Of a stretch of DNA of 64,000 nt, positions 11,401-26,464 are shown one piece after another. The stretch comes from Melieria omissa. Its lineage: Eukaryota; Arthropoda; Insecta; Diptera; Ulidiidae. Both the position numbers and the translations under genes were made by a program. The notes beneath the pieces were generated by a model. It was not told where the DNA came from and ran no database searches. It worked only from the letters and a program-made list of their open reading frames with translations. The stretch lies in the NCBI GenBank assembly GCA_963971225.1, contig CAXARI010000124.1, positions 310,001-374,000 on the forward strand. The letters run 5' to 3'. The stretch's first letter is position 1; every line of letters starts with the position of its first letter.

Positions 11401-14400
11401 CATTGCCGAAAGGCCAACCAATCGCCAACACAAAAAAGCATACACACAAAAACTACAACAACAAAAGCATCTAATTTGTTTTCATACATACAATCTCTTG
11501 AGGCAACAAAACAAAAATCCGCGCAGCCCCCACACGTGTTGCTTCGTTGCTGTCACAACAACGACTGATTGAAACAATGCACCTCTGATCTATATAACCA
11601 ATCAATCACTTTAATCAAAATGGCGTCAAAATTAAGCCAGAGTGACCACCTTTCAATAATTTGGTAAATAAAAAAAATATCCCACCGGCAGCATGATCGA
11701 AATTATGGCTGTTAAATCTCGACCCGTTAACGGATTTTAATAATATTATGCCTTATTATTTAGCTAGACTCGTATGCTTTCTATAATGGTATCAATCATC
11801 CTTCTATACCCCAAGGTTCGAAAGCAAATCGATTTGGAACGGTGACTTTGAAAAAATTGCTACTTGGGTGCAACCACTAAAATGCTTGTCAACACCAAAT
11901 GCATAAGTGCATATTAATAATTGACCCCTTAAAATTTAGCCAGAGTCTTATGCTTTCTATATTGGTCCCTAACTTTTCATTATCCTTCAGGAATAATGAG
12001 CATATCGATGCGCAAGGATAACATTGAAAAACTGCCTATTACAAAATACACACTCACCACTAAAGTGCTTATAGATTCCAAACGGTATGGGTTACGTTAA
12101 TAAAAAACCCCTTAAAATGTAGCTAGAGATTGCAGCTTTATCAAATTAAATCAATAATTTGATTACTATTACGCAATCATGAACAGATCGATGCGCAAGA
12201 GTGACATTAAATGGCTGCCTACTGCAAAATCGATAAAATGCTTGTAAAATATGATGATTCTAGGTTTATAGAAAAAATAATAACCTTAAAACCTAGCTGG
12301 AGTTTTGAGCTTTCATAAATGGGGTCAATCTTCTCGCTATCTCAAATAATGCAGGAGAATTTCGTTGTGGAAAAGTGATATCGACCACATGATACATCTA
12401 TATCAGGGGTGCCCAAAGTCTTCTTATGGAAAAGCAAAAACCAATACATTTAAACTTGCCCAAAAAAATGCAAACAAATTATTTAATTAATTGAATTAGT
12501 TGAAAGCACATTGTGCATTTCGCTTGACCCTTAAAATTATAAGTGAAAAAAATATAATGTTCCCATTTGTCATTGCCGAAAGGCCAACCAATCGCCAAAA
12601 CAAAAACTACAACAACAAAAGCATCTAATTTTTTTTCATACATAGAATTTCTTGAGGAAACAAAACAAAAATCCGCGCAGCCCCCACACGTGTTGCTTCG
12701 TTGCTGTCACAACAACGACTGATTGAAAGAATGCACCTCTGATCTATATAACCAATCAAATGCTTGTGGAACCTAAGTACGCACAATCACTTTAATCAAA
12801 ATGGCGTCAAAATTAAGCCAGAGTGACCACCTTTCAATAATTTGGTAAATAAAAAAATATCCCACCGGCAGCATGATCGAAATTATGGCTGTTAAATCTC
12901 GACCCGTTAACGGATTTTAATAATATTATGCCTTATTATTTAGCTAGACTCGTATGCTTTCTATAATGGTATCAATCATCCTTCTATACCCCAAGGTTCG
13001 AAAGCAAATCGATTTGGAACGGTGACTTTGAAAAAATTGCTACTTGGGTGCAACCACTAAAATGCTTGTCAACACCAAATGCATAAGTGCATATTAATAA
13101 TTGACCCCTTAAAATTTAGCCAGAGTCTTATGCTTTCTATATTGGTCCCTATCTTTTCATTATCCTTCAGGAATAATGAGCATATCGATGCGCAAGGATA
13201 ACATTGAAAAACTGCCTATTACAAAATACACACTCACCACTAAAGTGCTTATAGATTCCAAACGGTATGGGTTACGTTAATAAAAAACCCCTTAAAATGT
13301 AGCTAGAGATTGCAGCTTTATCAAATTAAATCAATAATTTGATTACTATTAGGCAATCATGAACAGATCGATGCGCAAGAGTGACATTAAATGGCTGCCT
13401 ACTGCAAAATCGATAAAATGCTTGTAAAATATGATGATTCTAGGTTTATAGAAAAAATAATAACCTTAAAACCTAGCTGGAGTTTTGAGCTTTCATAAAT
13501 GGGGTCAATCTTCTCGCTATCTCAAATAATGCAGGAGAATTTCGTTGTGGAAAAGTGATATCGACCACATGATACATCTATATCAGGGGTGCCCAAAGTC
13601 TTCTTATGGAAAAGCAAAAACCAATACATTTAAACTTGCCCAAAAAAATGCAAACAAATTATTTAATTAATTGAATTAGTTGAAAGCACATTGTGCATTT
13701 CGCTTGACCCTTAAAATTATAAGTGAAAAAAATATAATGTTCCCATTTGTCATTGCCGAAAGGCCAACCAATCGCCAAAACAAAAACTACAACAACAAAA
13801 GCATCTAATTTTTTTTCATACATAGAATTTCTTGAGGAAACAAAACAAAAATCCGCGCAGCCCCCACACGTGTTGCTTCGTTGCTGTCACAACAACGACT
13901 GATTGAAAGAATGCACCTCTGATCTATATAACCAATCAAATGCTTGTGGAACCTAAGTACGCACAATCACTTTAATCTAAATGGCGTCAAAATTAAGCCA
14001 GAGTGACCACCTTTCACCAATTTGGTAAATAAAAAAAATATCCCACCGGCAGCATGATCGAAATTATGGCTGTTAAATCTCGACCCGTTAACGGATTTTA
14101 ATATTATTATGCCTTATTATTTAGCTAGACTCGTATGCTTTCTATAATGGTATCAATCATCCTTCTATACCCCAAGGTTCGAAAGCAAATCGATTTGGAA
14201 CGGTGACTTTGAAAAAATTGCTACTTGGGTGCAACCACTAAAATGTTTGTCAACACCAAATGCATAAGTGCATATTAATAATTGACCCCTTAAAATTTAG
14301 CCAGAGTCTTATGCTTTCTATATTGGTCCCTAACTTTTCATTATCCTTCAGGAATAATGAGCATATCGATGCGCAAGGATAACATTGAAAAACTGCCTAT

Positions 14401-15493
14401 TACAAAATACACACTCACCACTAAAGTGCTTATAGATTCCAAACGGTATGGGTTACGTTAATAAAAAACCCCTTAAAATGTAGCTAGAGATTGCAGCTTT
14501 ATCAAATTAAATCAATAATTTGATTACTATTAGGCAATCATGAACAGATCGATGCGCAAGAGTGACATTAAATGGCTGCCTACTGCAAAATCGATAAAAT
14601 GCTTGTAAAATATGATGATTCTAGGTTTATAGAAAAACTAATAACCTTAAAACCTAGCTGGAGTTTTGAGCTCTCATAAATGGGGTCAATCTTCTCGCTA
14701 TCTCAGATAATGCAGGAGAACTTCGTTGTGGAAAAGTGATATCGACCACATGATACATCTATATCAGGGGTGCCCAAAATCTTCTTATGGAAAAGCAAAA
14801 ACCAATACATGTAAAGTTGACCAAAAAAATGCAAACTAATTATTTAGTTAATTGAATTAGTTGAAAGCACATTGTGCATTTCGCTTGACCCTTAAAATTA
14901 TAAGTGAAAAAAATATAATGTTCCCATTTGTCATTGCCGAAAGGCCAACCAATCGCCAAAACAAAAACTACAACAACAAAAGCATCTAATTTTTTTTCAT
15001 ACATAGAATTTCTTGAGGAAACAAAAAAAAAAATCCGCGCAGCCCCCACACGTGTTGCTTCGTTGCTGTCACAACAACGACTGATTGAAAGAATGCACCT
15101 CTGATCTATATAACCAATCAAATGCTTGTGGAACCTAAGTACGCACAATCACTTTAATCAAAATGGCGTCAAAATTAAGCCAGAGTGACCACCTTTCAAT
15201 AATTTGGTAAATAAAAAAAATATCCCACCGGCAGCATGATCGAAATTATGGCTGTTAAATCTCGACCCGTTAACGGATTTTAATAATATTATGCCTTATT
15301 ATTTAGCTAGACTCGTATGCTTTCTATAATGGTATCAATCATCCTTCTATACCCCAAGGTTCGAAAGCAAATCGATTTGGAACGGTGACTTTGAAAAAAT
15401 TGCTACTTGGGTGCAACCACTAAAATGCTTGTCAACACCAAATGCATAAGTGCATATTAATAATTGACCCCTTAAAATTTAGCCAGAGTCTCA

Positions 15494-16286
15494 TGCTTTC
15501 TATATTGGTCCCTAACTTTTCATTATCCTTCAGGAATAATGAGCATATCGATGCGCAAGGATAACATTGAAAAACTGCCTATTACAAAATACACACTCAC
15601 CACTAAAGTGCTTATAGATTCCAAACGGTATGGGTTACGTTAATAAAAAACCCCTTAAAATGTAGCTAGAGATTGCAGCTTTATCAAATTAAATCAATAA
15701 TTTGATTACTATTAGGCAATCATGAACAGATCGATGCGCAAGAGTGACATTAAATGGCTGCCTACTGCAAAATCGATAAAATGCTTGTAAAATATGATGA
15801 TTCTAGGTTTATAGAAAAAATAATAACCTTAAAACCTAGCTGGAGTTTTGAGCTTTCATAAATGGGGTCAATCTTCTCGCTATCTCAAATAATGCAGGAG
15901 AATTTCGTTGTGGAAAAGTGATATCGACCACATGATACATCTATATCAGGGGTGCCCAAAGTCAAAATTAAGCCAGAGTGACCACCTTTCACCAATTTGG
16001 TAAATAAAAAAAATATCCCACCGGCAGCATGATCGAAATTATGGTTGTTAAATCTCGACCCGTTAACGGATTTTAATATTATTATGCCTTATTATTTAGC
16101 TACACTCGTATGCTTTCTATAATGGTATCAATCATCCTTCTATACCCCAAGGTTCGAAAGCAAATCGATTTGGAACGGTGACTTTGAAAAAATTGCTACT
16201 TGGGTGCAACCACTAAAATGCTTGTCAACACCAAATGCATAAGTGCATATTAATAATTGACCCCTTAAAATTTAGCCAGAGTCTTA
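15494..16286. repeat. 793-bp unit with a 388-bp deletion (U15)
   Basis: At 15959-15964 the MITE left end (GCCCAAAGTC) is joined directly to the start of monomer E (AAAATTAAGCCAG). The shared bases GTC at both breakpoints suggest microhomology. Almost the whole MITE and the C tail are lost. Only one copy is present in this window. Confidence 0.85.
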
Positions 16287-19200
16287 TGCTTTCTATATTG
16301 GTCCCTAACTTTTCATTATCCTTCAGGAATAATGAGCATATCGATGCGCAAGGATAACATTGAAAAACTGCCTGTTACAAAATACACACTCACCACTAAA
16401 GTGCTTATAGATTCCAAACGGTATGGGTTACGTTAATAAAAAACCCCTTAAAATGTAGCTAGAGATTGCAGCTTTATCAAATTAAATCAATAATTTGATT
16501 ACTATTAGGCAATCATGAACAGATCGATGCGCAAGAGTGACATTAAATGGCTGCCTACTGCAAAATCGATAAAATGCTTGTAAAATATGATGATTCTAGG
16601 TTTATAGAAAAAATAATAACCTTAAAACCTAGCTGGAGTTTTGAGCTTTCATAAATGGGGTCAATCTTCTCGCTATCTCAAATAATGCAGGAGAATTTCG
16701 TTGTGGAAAAGTGATATCGACCACATGATACATCTATATCAGGGGTGCCCAAAGTCTTCTTATGGAAAAGCAAAAACCAATACATTTAAACTTGCCCAAA
16801 AAAATGCAAACAAATTAAATAATAATAAATAATTAAATAATTAATTGAATTAGTTGAAAGCACATTGTGCATTTCGCTTGACCCTTAAAATTATAAGTGA
16901 AAAAAATATAATGTTCCCATTTGTCATTGCCGAAAGGCCAACCAATCGCCAAAACAAAAACTACAACAACAAAAGCATCTAATTTTTTTTCATACATAGA
17001 ATTTCTTGAGGAAACAAAACAAAAATCCGCGCAGCCCCCACACGTGTTGCTTCGTTGCTGTCACAACAACGACTGATTGAAAGAATGCACCTCTGATCTA
17101 TATAACCAATCAAATGCTTGTGGAACCTAAGTACGCACAATCACTTTAATCAAAATGGCGTCAAAATTAAGCCAGAGTGACCACCTTTCACCAATTTGGT
17201 ATATAAAAAAAATATCCCACCGGCAGCATGATCGAAATTATGGCTGTTAAATCTCGACCCGTTAACGGATTTTAATATTATTATGCCTTATTATTTAGCT
17301 ACACTCGTATGCTTTCTATAATGGTATCAATCATCCTTCTATACCCCAAGGTTCGAAAGCAAATCGATTTGGAACGGTGACTTTGAAAAAATTGCTACTT
17401 GGGTGCAACCACTAAAATGCTTGTCAACACCAAATGCATAAGTGCATATTAATAATTGACCCCTTAAAATTTAGCCAGAGTCTTATGCTTTCTATATTGG
17501 TCGCTACATTTTCATTATCCGTCAGGAATAATGAGCATATCGATGCGCAAGGATAACATTGAAAAACTGCCTATTACAAAATACACACTCACCACTAAAG
17601 TGCTTATAGATTCCAAACGGTATGGGTTACGTTAATAAAAAACCCCTTAAAATGTAGCTAGAGATTGCAGCTTTATCAAATTAAATCAATAATTTGATTA
17701 CTATTAGGCAATCATGAACAGATCGATGCGCAAGAGTGACATTAAATGGCTGCCTACTGCAAAATCGATAAAATGCTTGTAAAATATGATGATTCTAGGT
17801 TTATAGAAAAAATAATAACCTTAAAACCTAGCTGGAGTTTTGAGCTTTCATAAATGGGGTCAATCTTCTCGCTATCTCAAATAATGCAGGAGAATTTCGT
17901 TGTGGAAAAGTGATATCGACCACATGATACATCTATATCAGGGGTGCCCAAAGTCTTCTTATGGAAAAGCAAAAACCAATACATTTAAACTTGCCCAAAA
18001 AAATGCAAACAAATTATTTAATTAATTGAATTAGTTGAAAGCACATTGTGCATTTCGCTTGACCCTTAAAATTATAAGTGAAAAAAATATAATGTTCCCA
18101 TTTGTCATTGCCGAAAGGCCAACCAATCGCCAAAACAAAAACTACAACAACAAAAGCATCTAATTTTTTTTCATACATAGAATTTCTTGAGGAAACAAAA
18201 CAAAAATCCGCGCAGCCCCCACACGTGTTGCTTCGTTGCTGTCACAACAACGACTGATTGAAAGAATGCACCTCTGATCTATATAACCAATCAAATGCTT
18301 GTGGAACCTAAGTACGCACAATCACTTTAATCAAAATGGCGTCAAAATTAAACCAGAGTGACCACCTTTCAATAATTTGGTAAATAAAAAAATATCCCAC
18401 CGGCAGCATGATCGAAATTATGGCTGTTAAATCTCGACCCGTTAACGGATTTTAATAATATTATGCCTTATTATTTAGCTAGACTCGTATGCTTTCTATA
18501 ATGGTATCAATCATCCTTCTATACCCCAAGGTTCGAAAGCAAATCGATTTGGAACGGTGACTTTGAAAAAATTGCTACTTGGGTGCAACCACTAAAATAC
18601 TTGTCAACACCAAAAGCATAAGTGCATATTAATAATTGACCCCTTAAAATTTAGCCAGAGTCTTATGCTTTCTATATTGGTCCCTAACTTTTCATTATCC
18701 TTCAGGAATAATGAGCATATCGATGCGCAAGGATAACATTGAAAAACTGCCTATTACAAAATACACACTCACCACTAAAGTGCTTATAGATTCCAAACGG
18801 TATGGGTTACGTTAATAAAAAACCCCTTAAAATGTAGCTAGAGATTGCAGCTTTATCAAATTAAATCAATAATTTGATTACTATTAGGCAATCATGAACA
18901 GATCGATGCGCAAGAGTGACATTAAATGGCTGCCTACTGCAAAATCGATAAAATGCTTGTAAAATATGATGATTCTAGGTTTATAGAAAAAATAATAACC
19001 TTAAAACCTAGCTGGAGTTTTGAGCTTTCATAAATGGGGTCAATCTTCTCGCTATCTCAGATAATGCAGGAGAATTTCGTTGTGGAAAAGTGATATCGAC
19101 CACATGATACATCTATATCAGGGGTGCCCAAAGTCTTCTTATGGAAAAGCAAAAACCAATACATTTAAACTTGCCCAAAAAAATGCAAACAAATTAAATA

Positions 19201-22200
19201 ATAATAAATAATTAAATAATTAATTGAATTAGTTGAAAGCACATTGTGCATTTCGCTTGACCCTTAAAATTATAAGTGAAAAAAATATAATGTTCCCATT
19301 TGTCATTGCCGAAAGGCCAACCAATCGCCAAAACAAAAACTACAACAACAAAAGCATCTAATTTTTTTTCATACATAGAATTTCTTGAGGAAACAAAACA
19401 AAAATCCGCGCAGCCCCCACACGTGTTGCTTCGTTGCTGTCACAACAACGACTGATTGAAAGAATGCACCTCTGATCTATATAACCAATCAAATGCTTGT
19501 GGAACCTAAGTACGCACAATCACTTTAATCAAAATGGCGTCAAAATTAAGCCAGAGTGACCACCTTTCAATAATTTGGTAAATAAAAAAATATCCCACCG
19601 GCAGCATGATCGAAATTATGGCTGTTAAATCTCGACCCGTTAACGGATTTTAATAATATTATGCCTTATTATTTAGCTAGACTCGTATGCTTTCTATAAT
19701 GGTATCAATCATCCTTCTATACCCCAAGGTTCGAAAGCAAATCGATTTGGAACGGTGACTTTGAAAAAATTGCTACTTGGGTGCAACCACTAAAATGCTT
19801 GTCAACACCAAATGCATAAGTGCATATTAATAATTGACCCCTTAAAATTTAGCCAGAGTCTTATGCTTTCTATATTGGTCCCTAACTTTTCATTATCCTT
19901 CAGGAATAATGAGCATATCGATGCGCAAGGATAACATTGAAAAACTGCCTATTACAAAATACACACTCACCACTAAAGTGCTTATAGATTCCAAACGGTA
20001 TGGGTTACGTTAATAAAAAACCCCTTAAAATGTAGCTAGAGATTGCAGCTTTATCAAATTAAATCAATAATTTGATTACTATTAGGCAATCATGAACAGA
20101 TCGATGCGCAAGCGTGACATTAAATGGCTGCCTACTGCAAAATCGATAAAATGCTTGTAAAATATGATGATTCTAGGTTTATAGAAAAAATAATAACCTT
20201 AAAACCTAGCTGGAGTTTTGAGCTTTCATAAATGGGGTCAATCTTCTCGCTATCTCAAATAATGCAGGAGAATTTCGTTGTGGAAAAGTGATATCGACCA
20301 CATGATACATCTATATCAGGGGTGCCCAAAGTCTTCTTATGGAAAAGCAAAAACCAATACATTTAAAGTTGCCCAAAAAAATGCAAACAAATTATTTAAT
20401 TAATTGAATTAGTTGAAAGCACATTGTGCAATTCGCTTGACCCTTAAAATTATAAGTGAAAAAAATATAATGTTCCCATTTGTCATTGCCGAAAGGCCAA
20501 CCAATCGCCAAAACAAAAACTACAACAACAAAAGCATCTAATTTTTTTTCATACATAGAATTTCTTGAGGAAACAAAACAAAAATCCGCGCAGCCCCCAC
20601 ACGTGTTGCTTCGTTGCTGTCACAACAACGACTGATTGAAAGAATGCACCTCTGATCTATATAACCAATCAAATGCTTGTGGAACCTAAGTACGCACAAT
20701 CACTTTAATCAAAATGGCGTCAAAATTAAGCCAGAGTGACCACCTTTCAATAATTTGGTAAATAAAAAAATATCCCACCGGCAGCATGATCGAAATTATG
20801 GCTGTTAAATCTCGACCCGTTAACGGATTTTAATAATATTATGCCTTATTATTTAGCTAGACTCGTATGCTTTCTATAATGGTATCAATCATCCTTCTAT
20901 ACCCCAAGGTTCGAAAGCAAATCGATTTGGAACGGTGACTTTGAAAAAATTGCTACTTGGGTGCAACCACTAAAATGCTTGTCAACACCAAAAGCATAAG
21001 TGCATATTAATAATTGACCCCTTAAAATTTAGCCAGAGTCTTATGCTTTCTATATTGGTCCCTAACTTTTCATTATCCTTCAGGAATAATGAGCATATCG
21101 ATGCGCAAGGATAACATTGAAAAACTGCCTATTACAAAATACACACTCACCACTAAAGTGCTTATACATTCCAAACGGTATGGGTTACGTTAATAAAAAA
21201 CCCCTTAAAATGTAGCTAGAGATTGCAGCTTTATCAAATTAAATCAATAATTTGATTACTATTAGGCAATCATGAACAGATCGATGCGCAAGAGTGACAT
21301 TAAATGGCTGCCTACTGCAGAATCGATAAAATGCTTGTAAAATATGATGATTCTAGGTTTATAGAAAAAATAATAACCTTAAAACCTAGCTGGAGTTTTG
21401 AGCTTTCATAAATGGGGTCAATCTTCTCGCTATCTCAGATAATGCAGGAGAATTTCGTTGTGGAAAAGTGATATCGACCACATGATACATCTATATCAGG
21501 GGTGCCCAAAGTCTTCTTATGGAAAAGCAAAAACCAATACATTTAAAGTTGCCCAAAAAAATGAAAACAAATTAAATAATAATAAATAATTAAATAATTA
21601 ATTGAATTAGTTGAAAGCACATTGTGCATTTCGCTTGACCCTTAAAATTATAAGTGAAAAAAATATAATGTTCCCATTTGTCATTGCCGAAAGGCCAACC
21701 AATCGCCAAAACAAAAACTACAACAACAAAAGCATCTAATTTTTTTTCATACATAGAATTTCTTGAGGAAACAAAACAAAAATCCGCGCAGCCCCCACAC
21801 GTGTTGCTTCGTTGCTGTCACAACAACGACTGATTGAAAGAATGCACCTCTGATCTATATAACCAATCAAATGCTTGTGGAACCTAAGTACGCACAATCA
21901 CTTTAATCAAAATGGCGTCAAAATTAAGCCAGAGTGACCACCTTTCAATAATTTGGTAAATAAAAAAATATCCCACCGGCAGCATGATCGAAATTATGGC
22001 TGTTAAATCTCGACCCGTTAACGGATTTTAATAATATTATGCCTTATTATTTAGCTAGACTCGTATGCTTTCTATAATGGTATCAATCATCCTTCTATAC
22101 CCCAAGGTTCGAAAGCAAATCGATTTGGAACGGTGACTTTGAAAAAATTGCTACTTGGGTGCAACCACTAAAATGCTTGTCAACACCAAATGCATAAGTG

Positions 22201-25200
22201 CATATTAATAATTGACCCCTTAAAATTTAGCCAGAGTCTTATGCTTTCTATATTGGTCCCTAACTTTTCATTATCCTTCAGGAATAATGAGCATATCGAT
22301 GCGCAAGGATAACATTGAAAAACTGCCTATTACAAAATACACACTCACCACTAAAGTGCTTATAGATTCCAAACGGTATGGGTTACGTTAATAAAAAACC
22401 CCTTAAAATGTAGCTAGAGATTGCAGCTTTATCAAATTAAATCAATAATTTGATTACTATTAGGCAATCATGAACAGATCGATGCGCAAGAGTGACATTA
22501 AATGGCTGCCTACTGCAAAATCGATAAAATGCTTGTAAAATATGATGATTCTAGGTTTATAGAAAAAATAATAACCTTAAAACCTAGCTGGAGTTTTGAG
22601 CTTTCATAAATGGGGTCAATCTTCTCGCTATCTCAAATAATGCAGGATACTTTCGTTGTGGAAAAGTCATATCGACCACATGATACATCTATATCAGGGG
22701 TGCCCAAAGTCTTCTTATGGAAAAGCAAAAACCAATACATTTAAAGTTGCCCAAAAAAATGCAAACAAATTAAATAATAATAAATAATTAAATAATTAAT
22801 TGAATTAGTTGAAAGCACATTGTGCATTTCGCTTGACCCTTAAAATTATAAGTGAAAAAAATATAATGTTCCCATTTGTCATTGCCGAAAGGCCAACCAA
22901 TCGCCAAAACAAAAACTACAACAACAAAAGCATCTAATTTTTTTTCATACATAGAATTTCTTGAGGAAACAAAACAAAAATCCGCGCAGCCCCCACACGT
23001 GTTGCTTCGTTGCTGTCACAACAACGACTGATTGAAAGAATGCACCTCTGATCTATATAACCAATCAAATGCTTGTGGAACCTAAGTACGCACAATCACT
23101 TTAATCAAAATGGCGTCAAAATTAAGCCAGAGTGACCACCTTTCAATAATTTGGTAAATAAAAAAATATCCCACCGGCAGCATGATCGAAATTATGGCTG
23201 TTAAATCTCGACCCGTTAACGGATTTTAATAATATTATGCCTTATTATTTAGCTAGACTCGTATGCTTTCTATAATGGTATCAATCATCCTTCTATAGCC
23301 CAAGGTTCGAAAGCAAATCGATTTGGAACGGTGACTTTGAAAAAATTGCTACTTGGGTGCAACCACTAAAATGCTTGTCAACACCAAATGCATAAGTGCA
23401 TATTAATAATTGACCCCTTAAAATTTAGCCAGAGTCTTATGCTTTCTATATTGGTCCCTAACTTTTCATTATCCTTCAGGAATAATGAGCATATCGATGC
23501 GCAAGGATAACATTGAAAAACTGCCTATTACAAAATACACACTCACCACTAAAGTGCTTATAGATTCCAAACGGTATGGGTTACGTTAATAAAAAACCCC
23601 TTAAAATGAAGCTAGAGATTGCAGCTTTATCAAATTAAATCAATAATTTGATTACTATTAGGCAATCATGAACAGATCGATGCGCAAGAGTGACATTAAA
23701 TGGCTGCCTACTGCAAAATCGATAAAATGCTTGTAAAATATGATGATTCTAGGTTTATAGAAAAAATAATAACCTTAAAACCTAGCTGGAGTTTTGAGCT
23801 TTCATAAATGGGGTCAATCTTCTCGCTATCTCAAATAATGCAGGAGAATTTCGTTGTGGAAAAGTGATATCGACCACATGATACATCTATATCAGGGGTG
23901 CCCAAAGTCTTCTTATGGAAAAGCAAAAACCAATACATTTAAACTTGCCCAAAAAAATGCAAACAAATTATTTAATTAATTGAATTAGTTGAAAGCACAT
24001 TGTGTATTTCGCTTGACCCTTAAAATTATAAGTGAAAAAAATATAATGTTCCCATTTGTCATTGCCGAAAGGCCAACCAATCGCCAAAACAAAAACTACA
24101 ACAACAAAAGCATCTAATTTTTTTTCATACATAGAATTTCTTGAGGAAACAAAACAAAAATCCGCGCAGCCCCCACACGTGTTGCTTCGTTGCTGTCACA
24201 ACAACGACTGATTGAAAGAATGCACCTCTGATCTATATAACCAATCAAATGCTTGTGGAACCTAAGTACGCACAATCACTTTAATCAAAATGGCGTCAAA
24301 ATTAAGCCAGAGTGACCACCTTTCAATAATTTGGTAAATAAAAAAATATCCCACCGGCAGCATGATCGAAATTATGGCTGTTAAATCTCGACCCGTTAAC
24401 GGATTTTAATAATATTATGCCTTATTATTTAGCTAGACTCGTATGCTTTCTATAATGGTATCAATCATCCTTCTATACCCCAAGGTTCGAAAGCAAATCG
24501 ATTTGGAACGGTGACTTTGAAAAAATTGCTACTTGGGTGCAACCACTAAAATGCTTGTCAACACCAAATGCATAAGTGCATATTAATAATTGACCCCTTA
24601 AAATTTAGCCAGAGTCTTATGCTTTCTATATTGGTCCCTAACTTTTCATTATCCTTCAGGAATAATGAGCATATCGATGCGCAAGGATAACATTGAAAAA
24701 CTGCCTATTACAAAATACACACTCACCACTAAAGTGCTTATAGATTCCAAACGGTACAGGTTACGTCAATAAAAAACCCCTTAAAATGTAGCTAGAGATC
24801 CCAGCTTTATCAAATTAAATCAATAATTTAATTACTATTCGGCAATCATGAACAGATCGATGCGCAAGAGTGACATTAAATGGCTGCCTACTGCAAAATC
24901 GATAAAATGCTTGTAAAATATGATGATTCTAGGTTTATAGAAAAACTAATAACCTTAAAACCTAGTTGGAGTTTTGAGCTCTCATAAATGGGGTCAATCT
25001 TCTCGCTATCTCAGATAATGCAGGAGAACTTCGTTGTGGAAAAGTGATATCGACCACATGATACATCTATATCAGGGGTGCCCAAAATCTTCTTATGGAA
25101 AAGCAAAAACCAATACATGTAAAGTTGACCAAAAAAATGCAAACAAATTATTTAGTTAATTGAATTAGTTGAAAGCACATTGTGCATTTCGCTTGACCCT

Positions 25201-25801
25201 TAAAATTATAAGTGAAAAAAATATAATGTTCCCATTTGTCATTGCCGAAAGGCCAACCAATCGCCAAAACAAAAACTACAACAACAAAAGCATCTAATTT
25301 TTTTTCATACATAGAATTTCTTGAGGAAACAAAAAAAAAAATCCGCGCAGCCCCCACACGTGTTGCTTCGTTGCTGTCACAACAACGACTGATTGAAAGA
25401 ATGCACCTCTGATCTATATAACCAATCAAATGCTTGTGGAACCTAAGTACGCACAATCACTTTAATCAAAATGGCGTCAAAATTAAGCCAGAGTGACCAC
25501 CTTTCAATAATTTGGTAAATAAAAAAAATATCCCACCGGCAGCATGATCGAAATTATGGCTGTTAAATCTCGACCCGTTAACGGATTTTAATATTATTAT
25601 GCCTTATTATTTAGCTACACTCGTATGCTTTCTATAATGGTATCAATCATCCTTCTATACCCCAAGATTCGAAAGCAAATCGATTTGGAACGGTGACTTT
25701 GAAAAAATTGCTACTTGGGTGCAACCACTAAAATGCTTGTCAACACCAAATGCATAAGTGCATATTAATAATTGACCCCTTAAAATTTAGCCGGAGTCTT
25801 A

Positions 25802-26464
25802 TGCTTTCTATATTGGTCCCTAACTTTTCATTATCCTTCAGGAATAATGAGCATATCGATGCGCAAGGATAACATTGAAAAACTGCCTATTACAAAATAC
25901 ACACTCACCACTAAAGTGCTTATAGATTCCAAACGGTATGGGTTACGTTAATAAAAAACCCCTTAAAATATAGCTAGAGATTGCAGCTTTATCAAATTAA
26001 ATCAATAATTTGATTACTATTAGGCAATCATGAACAGATCGATGCGCAAGAGTGACATTAAATGGCTGCCTACTGCAAAATCGATTGGAAAAGTGATATC
26101 GACCACATGATACATCTATATCAGGGGTGCCCAAAGTCTTCTTATGGAAAAGCAAAAACCAATACATTTAAAGTTGCCCAAAAAAATGCAAACAAATTAA
26201 ATAATAATAAATAATTAAATAATTAATTGAATTAGTTGAAAGCACATTGTGCATTTCGCTTGACCCTTAAAATTATAAGTGAAAAAAATATAATGTTCCC
26301 ATTTGTCAATCATCCTTCTATACCCCAAGGTTCGAAAGCAAATCGATTTGGAACGGTGACTTTGAAAAAATTGCTACTTGGGTGCAACCACTAAAATGCT
26401 TGTCAACACCAAATGCATAAGTGCATATTAATAATTGACCCCTTAAAATTTAGCCAGAGTCTTA
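25802..26464. repeat. 663-bp doubly deleted unit (U24)
   Basis: Two deletions relative to a 1198-bp unit: 133 bp joining the end of the B box (AAAATCGAT) to C (TGGAAAAGTG) near 26084, and 402 bp joining the MITE (CATTTGTCA) to monomer D (ATCATCCTTC) near 26306, with TCA shared at the second junction. It retains the 18-bp AT-rich insertion. A unique ATATAGCTAG variant lies near 25977. Confidence 0.9.
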
